From JAFIEN01 sp051859505 (GTDB lineage Bacteria; Pseudomonadota; Alphaproteobacteria; Rhodobacterales; Rhodobacteraceae): a DNA stretch of 64,000 nt. The stretch lies in contig JBHYFN010000002.1 in assembly GCA_051859505.1 (NCBI GenBank), positions 1-64,000 on the forward strand, read 5' to 3'. The position numbers and the translations under genes are program-made. Below the pieces are notes generated by a model. That model did not search any database and was not told where the DNA came from. It saw only the letters and a list, made by a program, of their open reading frames with translations. The number at the start of each line of letters is the position of its first letter. Position 1 is the stretch's first letter. Below, piece by piece: positions 1 to 8,292 of the stretch.

Positions 1-10
1 GCTGCCCCCC

Positions 11-54
11 GGCCCTGACGGGCCTCCCCCCGGGATATTTGGGAACAAAAGAAG
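11..54 (+). repeat. Structured intergenic repeat element, copy 1
   Basis: Seen: a hairpin GGCCC-tgac-GGGCC (11-24) followed by a 30-base tail (25-54). The tail is identical to positions 39538-39567 and nearly identical to the reverse strand of 52000-52026. The first ten bases of the window look like the right arm of a further GC hairpin that is complete in copy 2. The tail ends in GAAG just ahead of GGG-ATG at 58, so it supplies the ribosome binding site of the HAD gene. From memory, similar motifs are common in Rhodobacteraceae intergenic DNA. Function unknown. Confidence 0.7.
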
Positions 55-57
55 GGG

Positions 58-708
58 ATGAGCGTGGTTCAAGGCAAGGGGCGGGGCGCGCGGCCCGAGG
101 CGGTGGTCTTCGACATCGGCAATGTGCTGGTGGAATGGGATCCGGTGGGGTTTTACGATCGCGTGATCGGGGTCGAGCGGCGGCGGCTGCTGATGGCCGA
201 GGTGGACCTCGAGGGGATGAACGCCAGCGTGGACCGGGGCGCGCGCATGGCAGAGGCGGTGGCGGCGCTGGCCGCGCGGCATCCCGAATGGCGGGACGAG
301 ATCGAGATGTGGCATCTGCGCTGGATCGAGATGTTCGCCCCGGTGATCGACCATTCGGTGCGGCTTCTGCGGGCGCTCAGGGCCAGGGGCGTGCCGGTTC
401 TTGCGCTGACCAATTTCGGGGCCGATACGCTGGAGGTGGCGCGGGCGCATTATCCCTTCCTGGCCGAGTTCGACCGGGCCTTTGTCTCGGGCGAATTGCG
501 GGTGATGAAGCCGGAGCCTGCGATCTATGAAGCGGTTGAGGCAGAGTGCGGGGTGGCGCCCGACCGGCTTCTCTTTGCCGACGACCGGCCCGAGAATGTT
601 GAGGCGGCCCGCGCGCGGGGTTGGGGGGTGCATCTGTTCGAGGGGCCCGCGGGCTGGGCCGCGCGGCTGGTGGCCGAGGGGCTTTTGTCCGAGGAGGAGG
701 CGCGATGA
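58..708 (+). CDS. HAD-superfamily hydrolase (YihX-like, subfamily IA)
   Basis: 216-aa cytosolic HAD phosphatase-type hydrolase. Motif I is VVFDIGNVLVEW (about residues 17-28), with the nucleophile Asp followed by Ile-Gly rather than DxD, as in YihX-type and epoxide-hydrolase N-terminal HAD proteins. Motif II is LTNFG (about 117-121), motif III the Lys of VMKPEPAIYE (about 150), and motif IV FADDRPENVEAA (about 173-184). Length fits the family. The start at 58 has GAAGGGG directly upstream. The stop overlaps the next start (ATGA, 705-708), so it is co-translated with the cyclodeaminase-like gene. The substrate cannot be read from sequence; a sugar phosphate or haloacid is possible. Confidence 0.88.
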   Translation: MSVVQGKGRGARPEAVVFDIGNVLVEWDPVGFYDRVIGVERRRLLMAEVDLEGMNASVDRGARMAEAVAALAARHPEWRDEIEMWHLRWIEMFAPVIDHSVRLLRALRARGVPVLALTNFGADTLEVARAHYPFLAEFDRAFVSGELRVMKPEPAIYEAVEAECGVAPDRLLFADDRPENVEAARARGWGVHLFEGPAGWAARLVAEGLLSEEEAR

Positions 709-1619
709 GCATCGAGGTCATTCCCTTTGCCGAAGGTGAGGCGGGGCTGGACTGGCTGCGGCTGACGCAGGCGATTGCCGCCGGGCATGACCTGCCGCGG
801 GCCGAGGTGGCGGACGTGCTGATGCGGCGGGGGGCGGATACGCTGTTGAACCGGTCGGCCTGGATCGCGGGGCTGGGGCTGGCGGTGAAGGTCTGCACGA
901 TCTTTCCGGGCAACGGGGCGAAGGGCCTGCCGAGCATCGACGGGATGGTGAACCTCTGTTCGGATGCGGATGGCCGGCCCGAGGCGGTGCTGGATTTCCA
1001 CCTTGTGACCAAGTGGAAGACGGCCGGCGACAGCCTTCTGGCCGCGATGCGGCTGGCGCGGCCCGACAGCCGGACGATCCTGATCGTGGGGGCGGGCACG
1101 GTGGGCCGGTCGCTGCGCGCGGCCTATGGCGCGGCTTTTCCGGAGGCGCGCTTCCTGCTGTGGAATCGCTCGGCCGAGGCGGCGGAGCGGTTTCGCGCCG
1201 ATCACCCGGATGTCGAGGTGGTGGGCGATCTCGAGGCGGCCGTGCGCCGGGCCGATATCGTGACCTGTGCCACGATGACCACGGCGCCGATCCTGAAGGG
1301 CGACTGGCTGCGCCCCGGCCAGCATATCGACCTGATCGGCGCCTATCGCCCCGACATGCGCGAGGCCGACGATACCGCCATCGCACGCGCGCGGGTGTTC
1401 TGCGACCTGCGCGAGACGGTGGTCGGGCATATCGGGGAACTCATGGATCCGATCGCCGCGGGCGTGATCGGGCCGGAGCATGTGATCGCCGATTTTTACG
1501 ACCTGGAATCCCTTGTTCGCCATAGTGATGACGAGATTACCCTGTTCAAGAACGGGGGTGGCGCGCATCTGGACCTGATGGTCAGCCGCCACATTCTGGA
1601 TGTCTGGCGGGCGCGCTGA
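705..1619 (+). CDS. Ornithine cyclodeaminase / mu-crystallin family protein
   Basis: 304-aa NAD(P)-dependent enzyme of the ornithine cyclodeaminase/mu-crystallin family. The N-terminal half carries the substrate-side segment KVCTIFPGN and later LVTKWKTAGDSLLAA, whose Lys and Arg contacts are typical. The nucleotide-binding fold begins at ILIVGAGTVGRSL (GxGxxG, about residues 125-137). Members convert ornithine to proline and ammonia or reduce cyclic imines; the exact substrate is not settled. The start was chosen at 705 because it overlaps the preceding stop as ATGA; the open frame extends 28 codons upstream, inside the HAD gene. An ATG of the following hydrolase frame lies inside the end of this gene. 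Confidence 0.85.
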   Translation: MSIEVIPFAEGEAGLDWLRLTQAIAAGHDLPRAEVADVLMRRGADTLLNRSAWIAGLGLAVKVCTIFPGNGAKGLPSIDGMVNLCSDADGRPEAVLDFHLVTKWKTAGDSLLAAMRLARPDSRTILIVGAGTVGRSLRAAYGAAFPEARFLLWNRSAEAAERFRADHPDVEVVGDLEAAVRRADIVTCATMTTAPILKGDWLRPGQHIDLIGAYRPDMREADDTAIARARVFCDLRETVVGHIGELMDPIAAGVIGPEHVIADFYDLESLVRHSDDEITLFKNGGGAHLDLMVSRHILDVWRAR

Positions 1620-1653
1620 TCCTTTTCGCCCGCACCTATGGGAGTGCTGCGGG

Positions 1654-2577
1654 GTGCTTTGGGTTCTGGGAGTGCTGGGTCTGGTCGGGCTGGTGCTGGT
1701 CGCCATTCCCGTTGCCCTGCGTCTTGGCCTGCGCCTTCCTGACCGGGCGCTGGCGACGGGGCAGTTTGCGGACCTGTCGCAGGGGGTGACGCATTACCGC
1801 TGGATCGGGCCGGTGCGCGGGCCGGTGGTGGTGGCGATCCACGGGCTGACCACGCCCTCGGCGGTGTTCGAGGCGGTGGCCGAAGGGCTGGGCGGGATCG
1901 GCTACCGGGTGCTGGTCTATGACCTTTACGGGCGGGGCCAGTCGGAGAGCGTGCGGGGGGTGCAGGACCGGGAGTTCTTTCTGACCCAGCTTCTGGACCT
2001 GCTGGAGCATGAGGGCCTGCGCGAGGATCTGACGCTGCTGGGCTATTCGATGGGCGGGGCGATCGCCACTGCCTTTGCCGCGCGCTACCCCGAGCGGATG
2101 AAGCGGCTGATGCTGGTTGCGCCTTCGGGGATCGAGGTGGTCGAGGACGGGTTCGAACGCTGGACGAAGAAGGTGCCGGTGCTGGGCGACTGGCTGCATG
2201 CGGTGCTGGCGCGGGGGCGGATGACGGCGCGGCTTATCGCGGCGCGGAGCGAGGCGACCGAGGTGCCGGGGATCGTCGATCTGCAGCTGGCCGAGCTGCG
2301 GCGGCCGGGATTTCTGACCTCGGTTCTGGCAAGTCGGCGGGGGATCCTGGCAGAGGGGCTCGAGGCAGAGCATCGGGGGATCGCGCGCGACGATATCCCG
2401 GTGATTGCGATCTGGGGCGAGGTGGACGAGGTCGTGCCGCTGCGCGCGCTTGGCACGCTGGCACAGTGGAACCGGGCGGCCAAGCAGGAGGTTGTGGCGG
2501 GCGCGGGGCATGGGTTGGTCCATACCCATGCGACCGAGGTGGCGGTCCTTCTGCGGTCGGTGCTGCGCGAACTGTGA
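1654..2577 (+). CDS. Alpha/beta-fold hydrolase, membrane-anchored
   Basis: 307-aa serine hydrolase with one N-terminal hydrophobic helix (about residues 1-25), so probably anchored in the inner membrane. The nucleophile elbow is GYSMGG (about 130-135), the acid Asp is in WGEVDEVVPL and the catalytic His in GAGHGLVH. The oxyanion segment is AIHGLTT. GTG 1654 was preferred because GGGAG lies nine bases upstream; ATG 1600 would add 18 residues and overlap the previous gene by 20 bases, and remains possible. It closes the three-gene operon from 58. Substrate unknown; esterase or lipase-like activity is inferred. Confidence 0.82.
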   Translation: MLWVLGVLGLVGLVLVAIPVALRLGLRLPDRALATGQFADLSQGVTHYRWIGPVRGPVVVAIHGLTTPSAVFEAVAEGLGGIGYRVLVYDLYGRGQSESVRGVQDREFFLTQLLDLLEHEGLREDLTLLGYSMGGAIATAFAARYPERMKRLMLVAPSGIEVVEDGFERWTKKVPVLGDWLHAVLARGRMTARLIAARSEATEVPGIVDLQLAELRRPGFLTSVLASRRGILAEGLEAEHRGIARDDIPVIAIWGEVDEVVPLRALGTLAQWNRAAKQEVVAGAGHGLVHTHATEVAVLLRSVLREL

Positions 2578-2614
2578 ATGGCCGCGGGATAGGCGCCGGC
2601 CCCGGTGGGCAGGC

Positions 2615-2722
2615 GCGTGGGCTTTGCCCACCCTACATACGGTATGACGGGATTGTCCGTGCGTGGGCTTTGCCCACCCTACGCGACCTCGCCGCTTCCG
2701 GTAGGGTGGGCGAAGCCCACGC
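2615..2722. repeat. REP cluster: three copies of GCGTGGGC-TTTGCCCACCCTAC
   Basis: Three copies of a 22-base palindromic unit at 2615-2636 and 2661-2682 (same orientation) and 2701-2722 (inverted, with CGAAG in the centre). The last two form an inverted pair like a BIME. The same unit recurs at 5977-6002, 18289-18356 and 18889-18944, around a RAYT gene. The cluster lies between a stop codon (2577) and zapE (2786), so it may also end or stabilise the upstream transcript. Confidence 0.85.
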
Positions 2723-2785
2723 CGCGCCAACACGACCCGCCTGCCGGCGCTTTTCACTGCGGCCAGTGCGGGCTAGACCGCTCAA

Positions 2786-3844
2786 ATGACCACCCTGCCC
2801 GACCTTTACGACGCCCGCCTGCTTGCCGGAACTCTGACCGAGGATCCGGCCCAGCGCGCCGCGCTTGGCCGGCTGGACAGGATCCGGGCAGAGCTTGCCG
2901 TACCGGAACGCAAGGGTCTGTTCCGCAAGAAGCCCCCGCCCGTGCGCGGGGCCTATGTCTGGGGCGGCGTGGGGCGGGGCAAGTCCATGCTCATGGACTT
3001 GCTGACCGAAACGGTGACCGTCCCCAAATGGCGGCGGCATTTCCACGCCTTCATGCAATGGGTCCATGCCGAAATGACCGCCGCCCGCAAGCGCGGGGTC
3101 GAGGATTCGCTGGCCCCCGTCGCCGACCGGATCATCGCCGAGGTGCGTTTCCTTGCCTTCGACGAGATGCAGATCGACGATATCGCCGATGCGATGATCG
3201 TCGGCCGCCTGTTCCAGCGCCTGTTCGACGGGGGGGTGACGGTGGTCACGACCTCGAACCGGCCACCCGACGACCTGTATCTCGACGGGTTGAACCGCGC
3301 CCTGTTCCTGCCCTTCATCGCGCTGATCAAAGAGCGGATGGACGTGTTCGAACTGGCCGGCCCGCAGGACCACCGCGACGGCCGCCTGCAGGGGGCGACC
3401 GTCTATTTCACGCCCGCCGATCCCGCCGCCCGAGCCGCCATCCGCACGATCTGGGAGGATCTGACCGGCGGCACGTCGGCACCGCTGGTGCTGCGTGTTC
3501 ATGGCCGCGATGTGGAAATCCCGGCCTTTCACAACGGCGTCGCGAAGGCCACGTTCTATGATCTCTGCGGCCAGCCGCTTGGCCCCGCCGATTACCTTGC
3601 GCTCGCCCAGGCCGCGCGGGTGCTGATCCTCGAGGATATCCCGCAGCTGTCCTCCGAGAATTTCAACCAGGCGCGCCGCTTCGTGACCCTGATCGACGCG
3701 CTCTACGAGGCGAAGGTGCGGCTGATCTGCTCGGCCGACGCCCGGCCCGAGATGCTTTATGTCGAGGGCGAGGGCAGTTTCGAATTCGGCCGCACCGTCA
3801 GCCGCCTGAACGAGATGCAATCCGCCGGTTGGGGGCGCGCATGA
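2786..3844 (+). CDS. zapE: Cell division protein ZapE (AFG1-like ATPase)
   Basis: 352-aa P-loop ATPase of the AFG1/ZapE family. Walker A is WGGVGRGKSML (about residues 59-69), Walker B FLAFDEMQIDDIADA (about 124-138), and the sensor segment VTTSNRPPDDLYLDGLNR. The family links ATP hydrolysis to Z-ring stability in bacteria and to mitochondrial protein quality control. Length and motif order are canonical. No strong Shine-Dalgarno is seen before ATG 2786; the next gene begins by ATGA overlap at its stop (3841-3844). Confidence 0.92.
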   Translation: MTTLPDLYDARLLAGTLTEDPAQRAALGRLDRIRAELAVPERKGLFRKKPPPVRGAYVWGGVGRGKSMLMDLLTETVTVPKWRRHFHAFMQWVHAEMTAARKRGVEDSLAPVADRIIAEVRFLAFDEMQIDDIADAMIVGRLFQRLFDGGVTVVTTSNRPPDDLYLDGLNRALFLPFIALIKERMDVFELAGPQDHRDGRLQGATVYFTPADPAARAAIRTIWEDLTGGTSAPLVLRVHGRDVEIPAFHNGVAKATFYDLCGQPLGPADYLALAQAARVLILEDIPQLSSENFNQARRFVTLIDALYEAKVRLICSADARPEMLYVEGEGSFEFGRTVSRLNEMQSAGWGRA

Positions 3845-4281
3845 CGGATGCCGCAAAGACGGGCGAGACCGATCCCGACCGCCTTCTGGCCGGGATGCGG
3901 CCGGTCCTTGACCCTTGCGTCTATCTGTTCTGTACCACGGCGCAGGCCGATCATCCCGCCCGCGCCCATGCGATCCTGACCTTTCTCGAGGATGAGGGCC
4001 TGACCCTCATCCTGCCCGAGGACGAGACCACGGACCCCGCACTTACCCCCGTCTTCCGCTGCCGCAAGATCACGCTGAGGGTGCATTCCGCGCTCGAGGC
4101 GGTGGGGTTCATCGCGCGGATCGCAACCCGGCTGGCGGCGCTGGGCATGGGGGTGAATCCGGTTGCGGGCTATTTCCACGACCATCTTTTCGTACCCGAA
4201 GACCGCGCCGATGAGGCATTGGAGGCCCTTCGCGCCCTGGCCGCCGCGGCTGCCGGAGGCGCGGCCCGAGACGAAAAGTGA
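3841..4281 (+). CDS. ACT-domain protein (DUF2241-like)
   Basis: 146-aa cytosolic protein. The C-terminal half has an ACT-like pattern (HSALEAVGFIARIATRLAALGMGVNPVAGYFHDHLFVP), matching the ACT_3/DUF2241 group, which are presumed small-ligand (amino acid) binding regulators. The start at 3841 overlaps the zapE stop by four bases, indicating translational coupling. A strong hairpin terminator follows at 4285. The ligand is not readable from the sequence. Confidence 0.75.
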   Translation: MTDAAKTGETDPDRLLAGMRPVLDPCVYLFCTTAQADHPARAHAILTFLEDEGLTLILPEDETTDPALTPVFRCRKITLRVHSALEAVGFIARIATRLAALGMGVNPVAGYFHDHLFVPEDRADEALEALRALAAAAAGGAARDEK

Positions 4282-4284
4282 AGC

Positions 4285-4320
4285 GGGGGGCCGTTGGACC
4301 GGCCCCCCTTCTGCTCTCTT
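4285..4320 (+). terminator. Rho-independent terminator after zapE-ACT operon
   Basis: Perfect 9-bp stem GGGGGGCCG (4285-4293) and CGGCCCCCC (4300-4308) with loop TTGGAC, followed by a pyrimidine run TTCTGCTCTCTT. It begins four bases after the ACT-gene stop. Confidence 0.85.
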
Positions 4321-4685
4321 GCCTGTTCTTGCGGAATGGAAACCGGGCGGCGCGTCAGGCGCCTATCTGACGAAACCCGGGAATCTGGCGAAAACACACA
4401 TGATGTCAGTCTGTCCCTCGCACGAACCCCAACTGGTTGAGTGTCAGTCAGGCAACAGGTGATCCGGGGCCGTGTTGCACAACATCTTGGGGCATGGTTG
4501 CTCCTGCGTCAACAATCTCGTGATTCGCTCGGCCGGATTTCGCGGTTGGCTGCCGGGTTCCGGGGATTCCGACGATCATGGCCAGGCCGTTCCGGGCCCA
4601 CATGCGTCGATTTCTGCATGGCGCGAGGGGGCCGGGACAGGCTAGAAGACGATCCAGAGCCAAAGCCCTTCAAGCGGAACGAACC
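4321..4685 (+). other. 365-base non-coding region upstream of gabT
   Basis: No convincing ORF, RNA gene or conserved repeat was found between the terminator and gabT. It presumably holds the gabT promoter and 5' leader. The frame of gabT is open upstream to 4578, but the extra residues look non-coding (Arg-rich, no family match). Confidence 0.5.
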
Positions 4686-5954
4686 ATGCAGAACACCGAG
4701 ATTGCCGAACGCCGCAAGACCGCCATCGCCCGGGGCGTGGGGATGATGACGCAGGTCTATGTGGACCGCGCGAAGAATGCCGAGGTCTGGGATGTCGAGG
4801 GCAACCGCTACATCGACTTCGCAGCCGGCATCGCCGTGGTCAACACCGGCCATTGCCACCCAAAGGTGATGGCGGCGGTGGAAAAGCAGCTGCACAGCTT
4901 CACCCATACCTGCCATCAGGTGCTTCCTTACGAGAATTACATCCGTCTGGGCGAGCGGCTGAACGCGGCTGTTCCCGGCGATTTCGAGAAGCGCACCGTC
5001 TTTGTCACGACCGGGGCCGAGGCGGTGGAGAATGCCGTCAAGATCGCCCGTTTCGCGACGGGCCGTCAGGCGGTGATCGCCTTCGGCGGCGCCTTCCACG
5101 GGCGCACCTTCATGGGGATGAGCCTGACCGGCAAGGTCCAGCCCTACAAGGCGGGCTTCGGCACGATGATGCCCGACATCTATCACGTGCCCTTCCCGAT
5201 CGCGCTGCACGGGACGGGGGTTGAGGATTCGATGGCCGGGATCAAGGCGCTGTTCAAGGCCGATCTCGATCCGGGTCGGGTGGCGGCGATCATCCTTGAA
5301 CCTGTGCAGGGCGAGGGCGGCTTCTACCCGGCCCCGGCCGAGCTGATGCGGGGGCTGCGCAGCCTGTGTGACGAGCACGGCATCGTGCTGATCGCGGACG
5401 AGGTGCAGACGGGATTCGCGCGGACGGGCAAGCTGTTCGCGATGGAGCATTACGACGTGGCGGCCGACATCACCTGCATGGCCAAGGGCCTTGCCGGCGG
5501 GCTGCCACTGGCGGCGGTGACGGGGCGGGCCTCGATCATGGATGCGGCCAATCCCGGCGGTCTGGGTGGCACCTATGGCGGCAATCCGCTGGGGATCGCG
5601 GCGGCCCATGCGGTGCTGGACGTGATCGAGGAAGAGGGGCTCTGCGACCGGGCGAATGCGCTGGGCTCGCGGCTGCGGCAGCGGCTTGAGGGGATGCGGG
5701 CCGATGTGCCGCAGATCGCCGATATCCGGGGCCCGGGCTTCATGGTCGCGGTCGAGTTCAATGTGCCGGGCGGCAAGGAGCCCGATGCCGATTTCACCAA
5801 CCGGGTGAAGGCCGAAGCTCTGAATCGGGGGCTGATCCTGCTGACCTGCGGGGTTTACGGAAACGTGGTCAGGTTTCTTGCACCGATCACGGTCGAGGAC
5901 GACGTGTTCGCCGAGGCCATGGATATCCTTGAAGAAGCGATGCGGGCGGCCTGA
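4686..5954 (+). CDS. gabT: 4-aminobutyrate aminotransferase (class III)
   Basis: 422-aa PLP enzyme that transfers the amino group of 4-aminobutyrate to 2-oxoglutarate, giving succinate semialdehyde and glutamate. Seen: FVTTGAEAVENAVKIAR (cofactor phosphate site), AFHGRTFMGMSLTGK, ILEPVQGEGGFYPAP, the PLP-ring Asp in LIADEVQTGFARTG, and the Schiff-base Lys in CMAKGLAGGLPLAAV. These match GabT more closely than ArgD. The start at 4686 gives the canonical N-terminus and length. No gabD or gabR is adjacent. A REP hairpin at 5977 follows the stop. Confidence 0.9.
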   Translation: MQNTEIAERRKTAIARGVGMMTQVYVDRAKNAEVWDVEGNRYIDFAAGIAVVNTGHCHPKVMAAVEKQLHSFTHTCHQVLPYENYIRLGERLNAAVPGDFEKRTVFVTTGAEAVENAVKIARFATGRQAVIAFGGAFHGRTFMGMSLTGKVQPYKAGFGTMMPDIYHVPFPIALHGTGVEDSMAGIKALFKADLDPGRVAAIILEPVQGEGGFYPAPAELMRGLRSLCDEHGIVLIADEVQTGFARTGKLFAMEHYDVAADITCMAKGLAGGLPLAAVTGRASIMDAANPGGLGGTYGGNPLGIAAAHAVLDVIEEEGLCDRANALGSRLRQRLEGMRADVPQIADIRGPGFMVAVEFNVPGGKEPDADFTNRVKAEALNRGLILLTCGVYGNVVRFLAPITVEDDVFAEAMDILEEAMRAA

Positions 5955-5976
5955 GCGCGCTCGGCCGAAGCTGCCG

Positions 5977-6002
5977 GTAGGGTGGGGTGAACCCCACCCT
6001 AC
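5977..6002. repeat. REP hairpin downstream of gabT
   Basis: Perfect 12-bp inverted repeat GTAGGGTGGGGT / ACCCCACCCTAC with GA at the centre. It belongs to the same family as the repeats at 2615-2722 and around the RAYT at 18.3-18.9 kb, and may double as a transcript 3' stabiliser or terminator. Confidence 0.85.
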
Positions 6003-6116
6003 AGCGAAGGCCCCGCGTCGCGCCAGCAGGGGCGGGTCATCGCGCCGTGGTGGCGCGGCATCGGTGGCTTCGGCCTGAACGGACCAGACCCGCGGGCCAG
6101 GCGCGAGCGAAACGAC

Positions 6117-6629
6117 CTACCCGATCAGCGCCGTTCCCGTGCAGTCCGAGCGGTAGGGCGCGGTTGTCTGGGCCACGAAGGGTGTCTCGGGTGGCACGCC
6201 CGAGGGTTCCACCCAGACCCCGTTCAGGCAGAAATCCTGCGCATAGTTCCCGGCATTGAAACCGAACCCGCCCGGCCCGCAATCCGTGGCCGTGCCATCG
6301 GCATTCCACTCCTGATAGGAACCCGACAGCGGCCCCTCGGTCGTCGGAAAGGTCATCGTCCGGGGATGGTAGCGCAGGGTCCAGCTTGTCGTGGGCGTGA
6401 GTTGATCAAGGCTCCATGTCCCGATCAGCTGCCCGTCCAGATAGCCCGCGATCTTGAAGCGGAGCACATCCGCCTCGGTGATCATGTGGGTATCCAGAAG
6501 CTCGTCGGGAAACTCCATCGACCCGGTCATCGTGTAGCCATTCCCGCCCACCCAGCAGAAATGCACCATCGCCGCATGGGCTTGGGTCGAGTAAAGCGCC
6601 ACGGCGGCGGCGCAGGCCAGTCGGATCAT
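6117..6629 (-). CDS. Secreted uncharacterised protein
   Basis: 170-aa protein I do not recognise. It has a clear Sec signal peptide (about residues 1-19, cleavage after AHA) and then a small, Gly/Trp/Tyr-rich domain with four Cys. The segment TMTGSMEFPDELLDTHMIT and the pair of Cys near the C-terminus suggest an exported, possibly disulphide-bonded beta-fold. The start overlaps the folC stop by four bases (6626-6629), so it is the last gene of the accD-folC operon. No function is proposed. Confidence 0.7.
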   Translation of the reverse strand: MIRLACAAAVALYSTQAHAAMVHFCWVGGNGYTMTGSMEFPDELLDTHMITEADVLRFKIAGYLDGQLIGTWSLDQLTPTTSWTLRYHPRTMTFPTTEGPLSGSYQEWNADGTATDCGPGGFGFNAGNYAQDFCLNGVWVEPSGVPPETPFVAQTTAPYRSDCTGTALIG

Positions 6630-7900
6630 CCGTTTTCCCTCAGCACATGGCCCGCGAGGTAGAGCGAGCCGCAGATCAAGATACGCGACGACGGCGCGCG
6701 CGCAACCAGCGCGGCAATCGCCTCTTGCAGGCTATCCGCAGTGGTGGCGGGCAGGCCAGCGCTTTCGGCATGCTGCGCGGTCTCATGCGCGGGGAGCGTT
6801 GCCGCCTCGCCGGGGATCGAAAGCGCCGTCAGGCTTTGCGCGACCTTCGCCAGCGGGCGCAGATAGCCGCCGATATCCTTGGTGTTCAGCATCCCGCAGA
6901 TCAGATGCGTGGGCCGGGGCGGCAGGCTGGCCAGCGTGGCCGCCAGGGCCTCGCCCGCCGCGGGGTTGTGGCCGCCGTCCAGCCAAAGCTCGGCCGGACG
7001 GGCCAGATCGGCCAACCGCCCCGTCGCCAGCCGCTGCATCCGCGCGGGCCAGAAGGCCCCGGTGACGGCGGCCTCGAAGGCCGCCTCGGGCTGGTTCAGG
7101 GCGCGCAGGGCGGCCAGAGCGGTGCCCGCGTTCACGATCTGATGCGGCCCCGGCAGGTTCGGAAGCGGCAGGTCCAGAAGGCCGTGCTCGTCCTGAAACA
7201 CCAGCCGGCCGCGCTCGGTGGTCACATGCCAGTGCTGGCCATGGGCGATGAGCGGGCTGCCGGTGCGGGCGGCATGGGCCTCGATCACCTCCATCGCCTG
7301 CTCGTGCTGCGGGGCCACGACGCAAGGCACCCCGCGCTTCATGATCCCGGCCTTCTCGCCCGCAATCTGGCCGATCGTGTCGCCGAGAAAGGCCTGATGA
7401 TCGAGGTCCACCGGCGTGATCACCGTCAGCGCGGGCCGCGCGACGACATTGGTCGCATCAAGGCGCCCGCCCAGCCCCACCTCGAGCAGGGTCCAGTCGG
7501 CGGGCGTTTCGGCAAAGGCCAGAAGGGCGGCGCAGGTGGTGATCTCGAAATAGGTGATGCTCTCGCCGCGGTTCAGCGCATAGGCGCGGTCAAGCATGTC
7601 GGTCAGGTGCTGTTCCGTGATCAGCGTGCCCGCCAGCCGAATCCGTTCGTGAAACCGCGCCAGATGGGGCGAGGTATAGGCATGGACCCGCGCCCCCGTC
7701 GCCTCGAGCCCCGCGCGGATCATCGCCTGCGTGCTGCCCTTGCCGTTGGTGCCGGCAACATGGACGACCGGGGGCAGGCGGTCCTGCGGATTGTCGAGCG
7801 CGGCCAGAAGCCGCCAGACGCGGTCGAGGGTCAGGTCGATGATCTTGGGATGCAGCGCCATCATCCGGGCGAGGAGGGCGTCCGAGGCGATCTCTGTCAT
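6626..7900 (-). CDS. folC: Bifunctional folylpolyglutamate / dihydrofolate synthase
   Basis: 424-aa Mur-ligase-type enzyme that adds glutamate to dihydropteroate and to folates. The P-loop is HVAGTNGKGSTQAM (about residues 47-60), followed by YTSPHLARFHERIRL (folate-side loop), the ITPVDLDHQAFLG segment with metal-binding His, the EKAGIMKRG Lys site, and the C-terminal-domain signature LWLDGGHNPAAG. Full length. It starts by ATGA overlap with the 131-aa membrane protein upstream (7897-7900). The accD-folC arrangement is conserved in many proteobacteria. Confidence 0.94.
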   Translation of the reverse strand: MTEIASDALLARMMALHPKIIDLTLDRVWRLLAALDNPQDRLPPVVHVAGTNGKGSTQAMIRAGLEATGARVHAYTSPHLARFHERIRLAGTLITEQHLTDMLDRAYALNRGESITYFEITTCAALLAFAETPADWTLLEVGLGGRLDATNVVARPALTVITPVDLDHQAFLGDTIGQIAGEKAGIMKRGVPCVVAPQHEQAMEVIEAHAARTGSPLIAHGQHWHVTTERGRLVFQDEHGLLDLPLPNLPGPHQIVNAGTALAALRALNQPEAAFEAAVTGAFWPARMQRLATGRLADLARPAELWLDGGHNPAAGEALAATLASLPPRPTHLICGMLNTKDIGGYLRPLAKVAQSLTALSIPGEAATLPAHETAQHAESAGLPATTADSLQEAIAALVARAPSSRILICGSLYLAGHVLRENG

Positions 7901-8292
7901 GGTTCAAGCCTGCAACTGAAGGGCGAGGTAAAGCAGAACAGGCCGCGCGCATGGCCCTGCTCGTAGCTGTGGTTGACAAAGACCCCGGCCGGCAGCCGCC
8001 AGGCACCGGAGCCAGTGCCCACCCCGCCGCCGGCATCGTCCGACCCATCCAGAAAGAGGGTCTTTTCGGCCAGGGTCACACCCGCAAGCGTGACATCGCG
8101 GCTCCAGTTCGGACGGAACGCGGCGCCATATCGGTTCGTCGGCTCCCCCAGCAGGGCCATGGCCTCGTGCTCGGTCAGACCATCGAGGGCGGCGGTGGGG
8201 TGGCTGTGGTCAAGCCAGAGCACCGCCAGCGCGACGGCTGTCAGGACGGGCAGAAGGACAACCAGGGCGAACCCGGTCAGGGCCCGCCGCAC
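7897..8292 (-). CDS. Small membrane-anchored protein between accD and folC
   Basis: 131-aa protein from a GTG start that overlaps the accD stop by one base (TAGTG) and ends by ATGA overlap with folC, so it is tightly coupled on both sides. One hydrophobic helix (about residues 5-26) is followed by a periplasmic-looking domain with LTEHEAMALLGEPTNRYG, a pattern seen in small lipoprotein-like or SmpA/BamE-like assembly domains. That resemblance is weak and inferred. The C-terminus contains two Cys. The frame stays open far upstream through accD, so automatic callers could choose the wrong start. Confidence 0.72.
   Translation of the reverse strand: MRRALTGFALVVLLPVLTAVALAVLWLDHSHPTAALDGLTEHEAMALLGEPTNRYGAAFRPNWSRDVTLAGVTLAEKTLFLDGSDDAGGGVGTGSGAWRLPAGVFVNHSYEQGHARGLFCFTSPFSCRLEP

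Noticed and set aside
525..1706. 393-codon minus-strand frame antisense to the cyclodeaminase-like gene
   Set aside because: The plus-strand product has a coherent Rossmann fold and family motifs; the antisense product does not.
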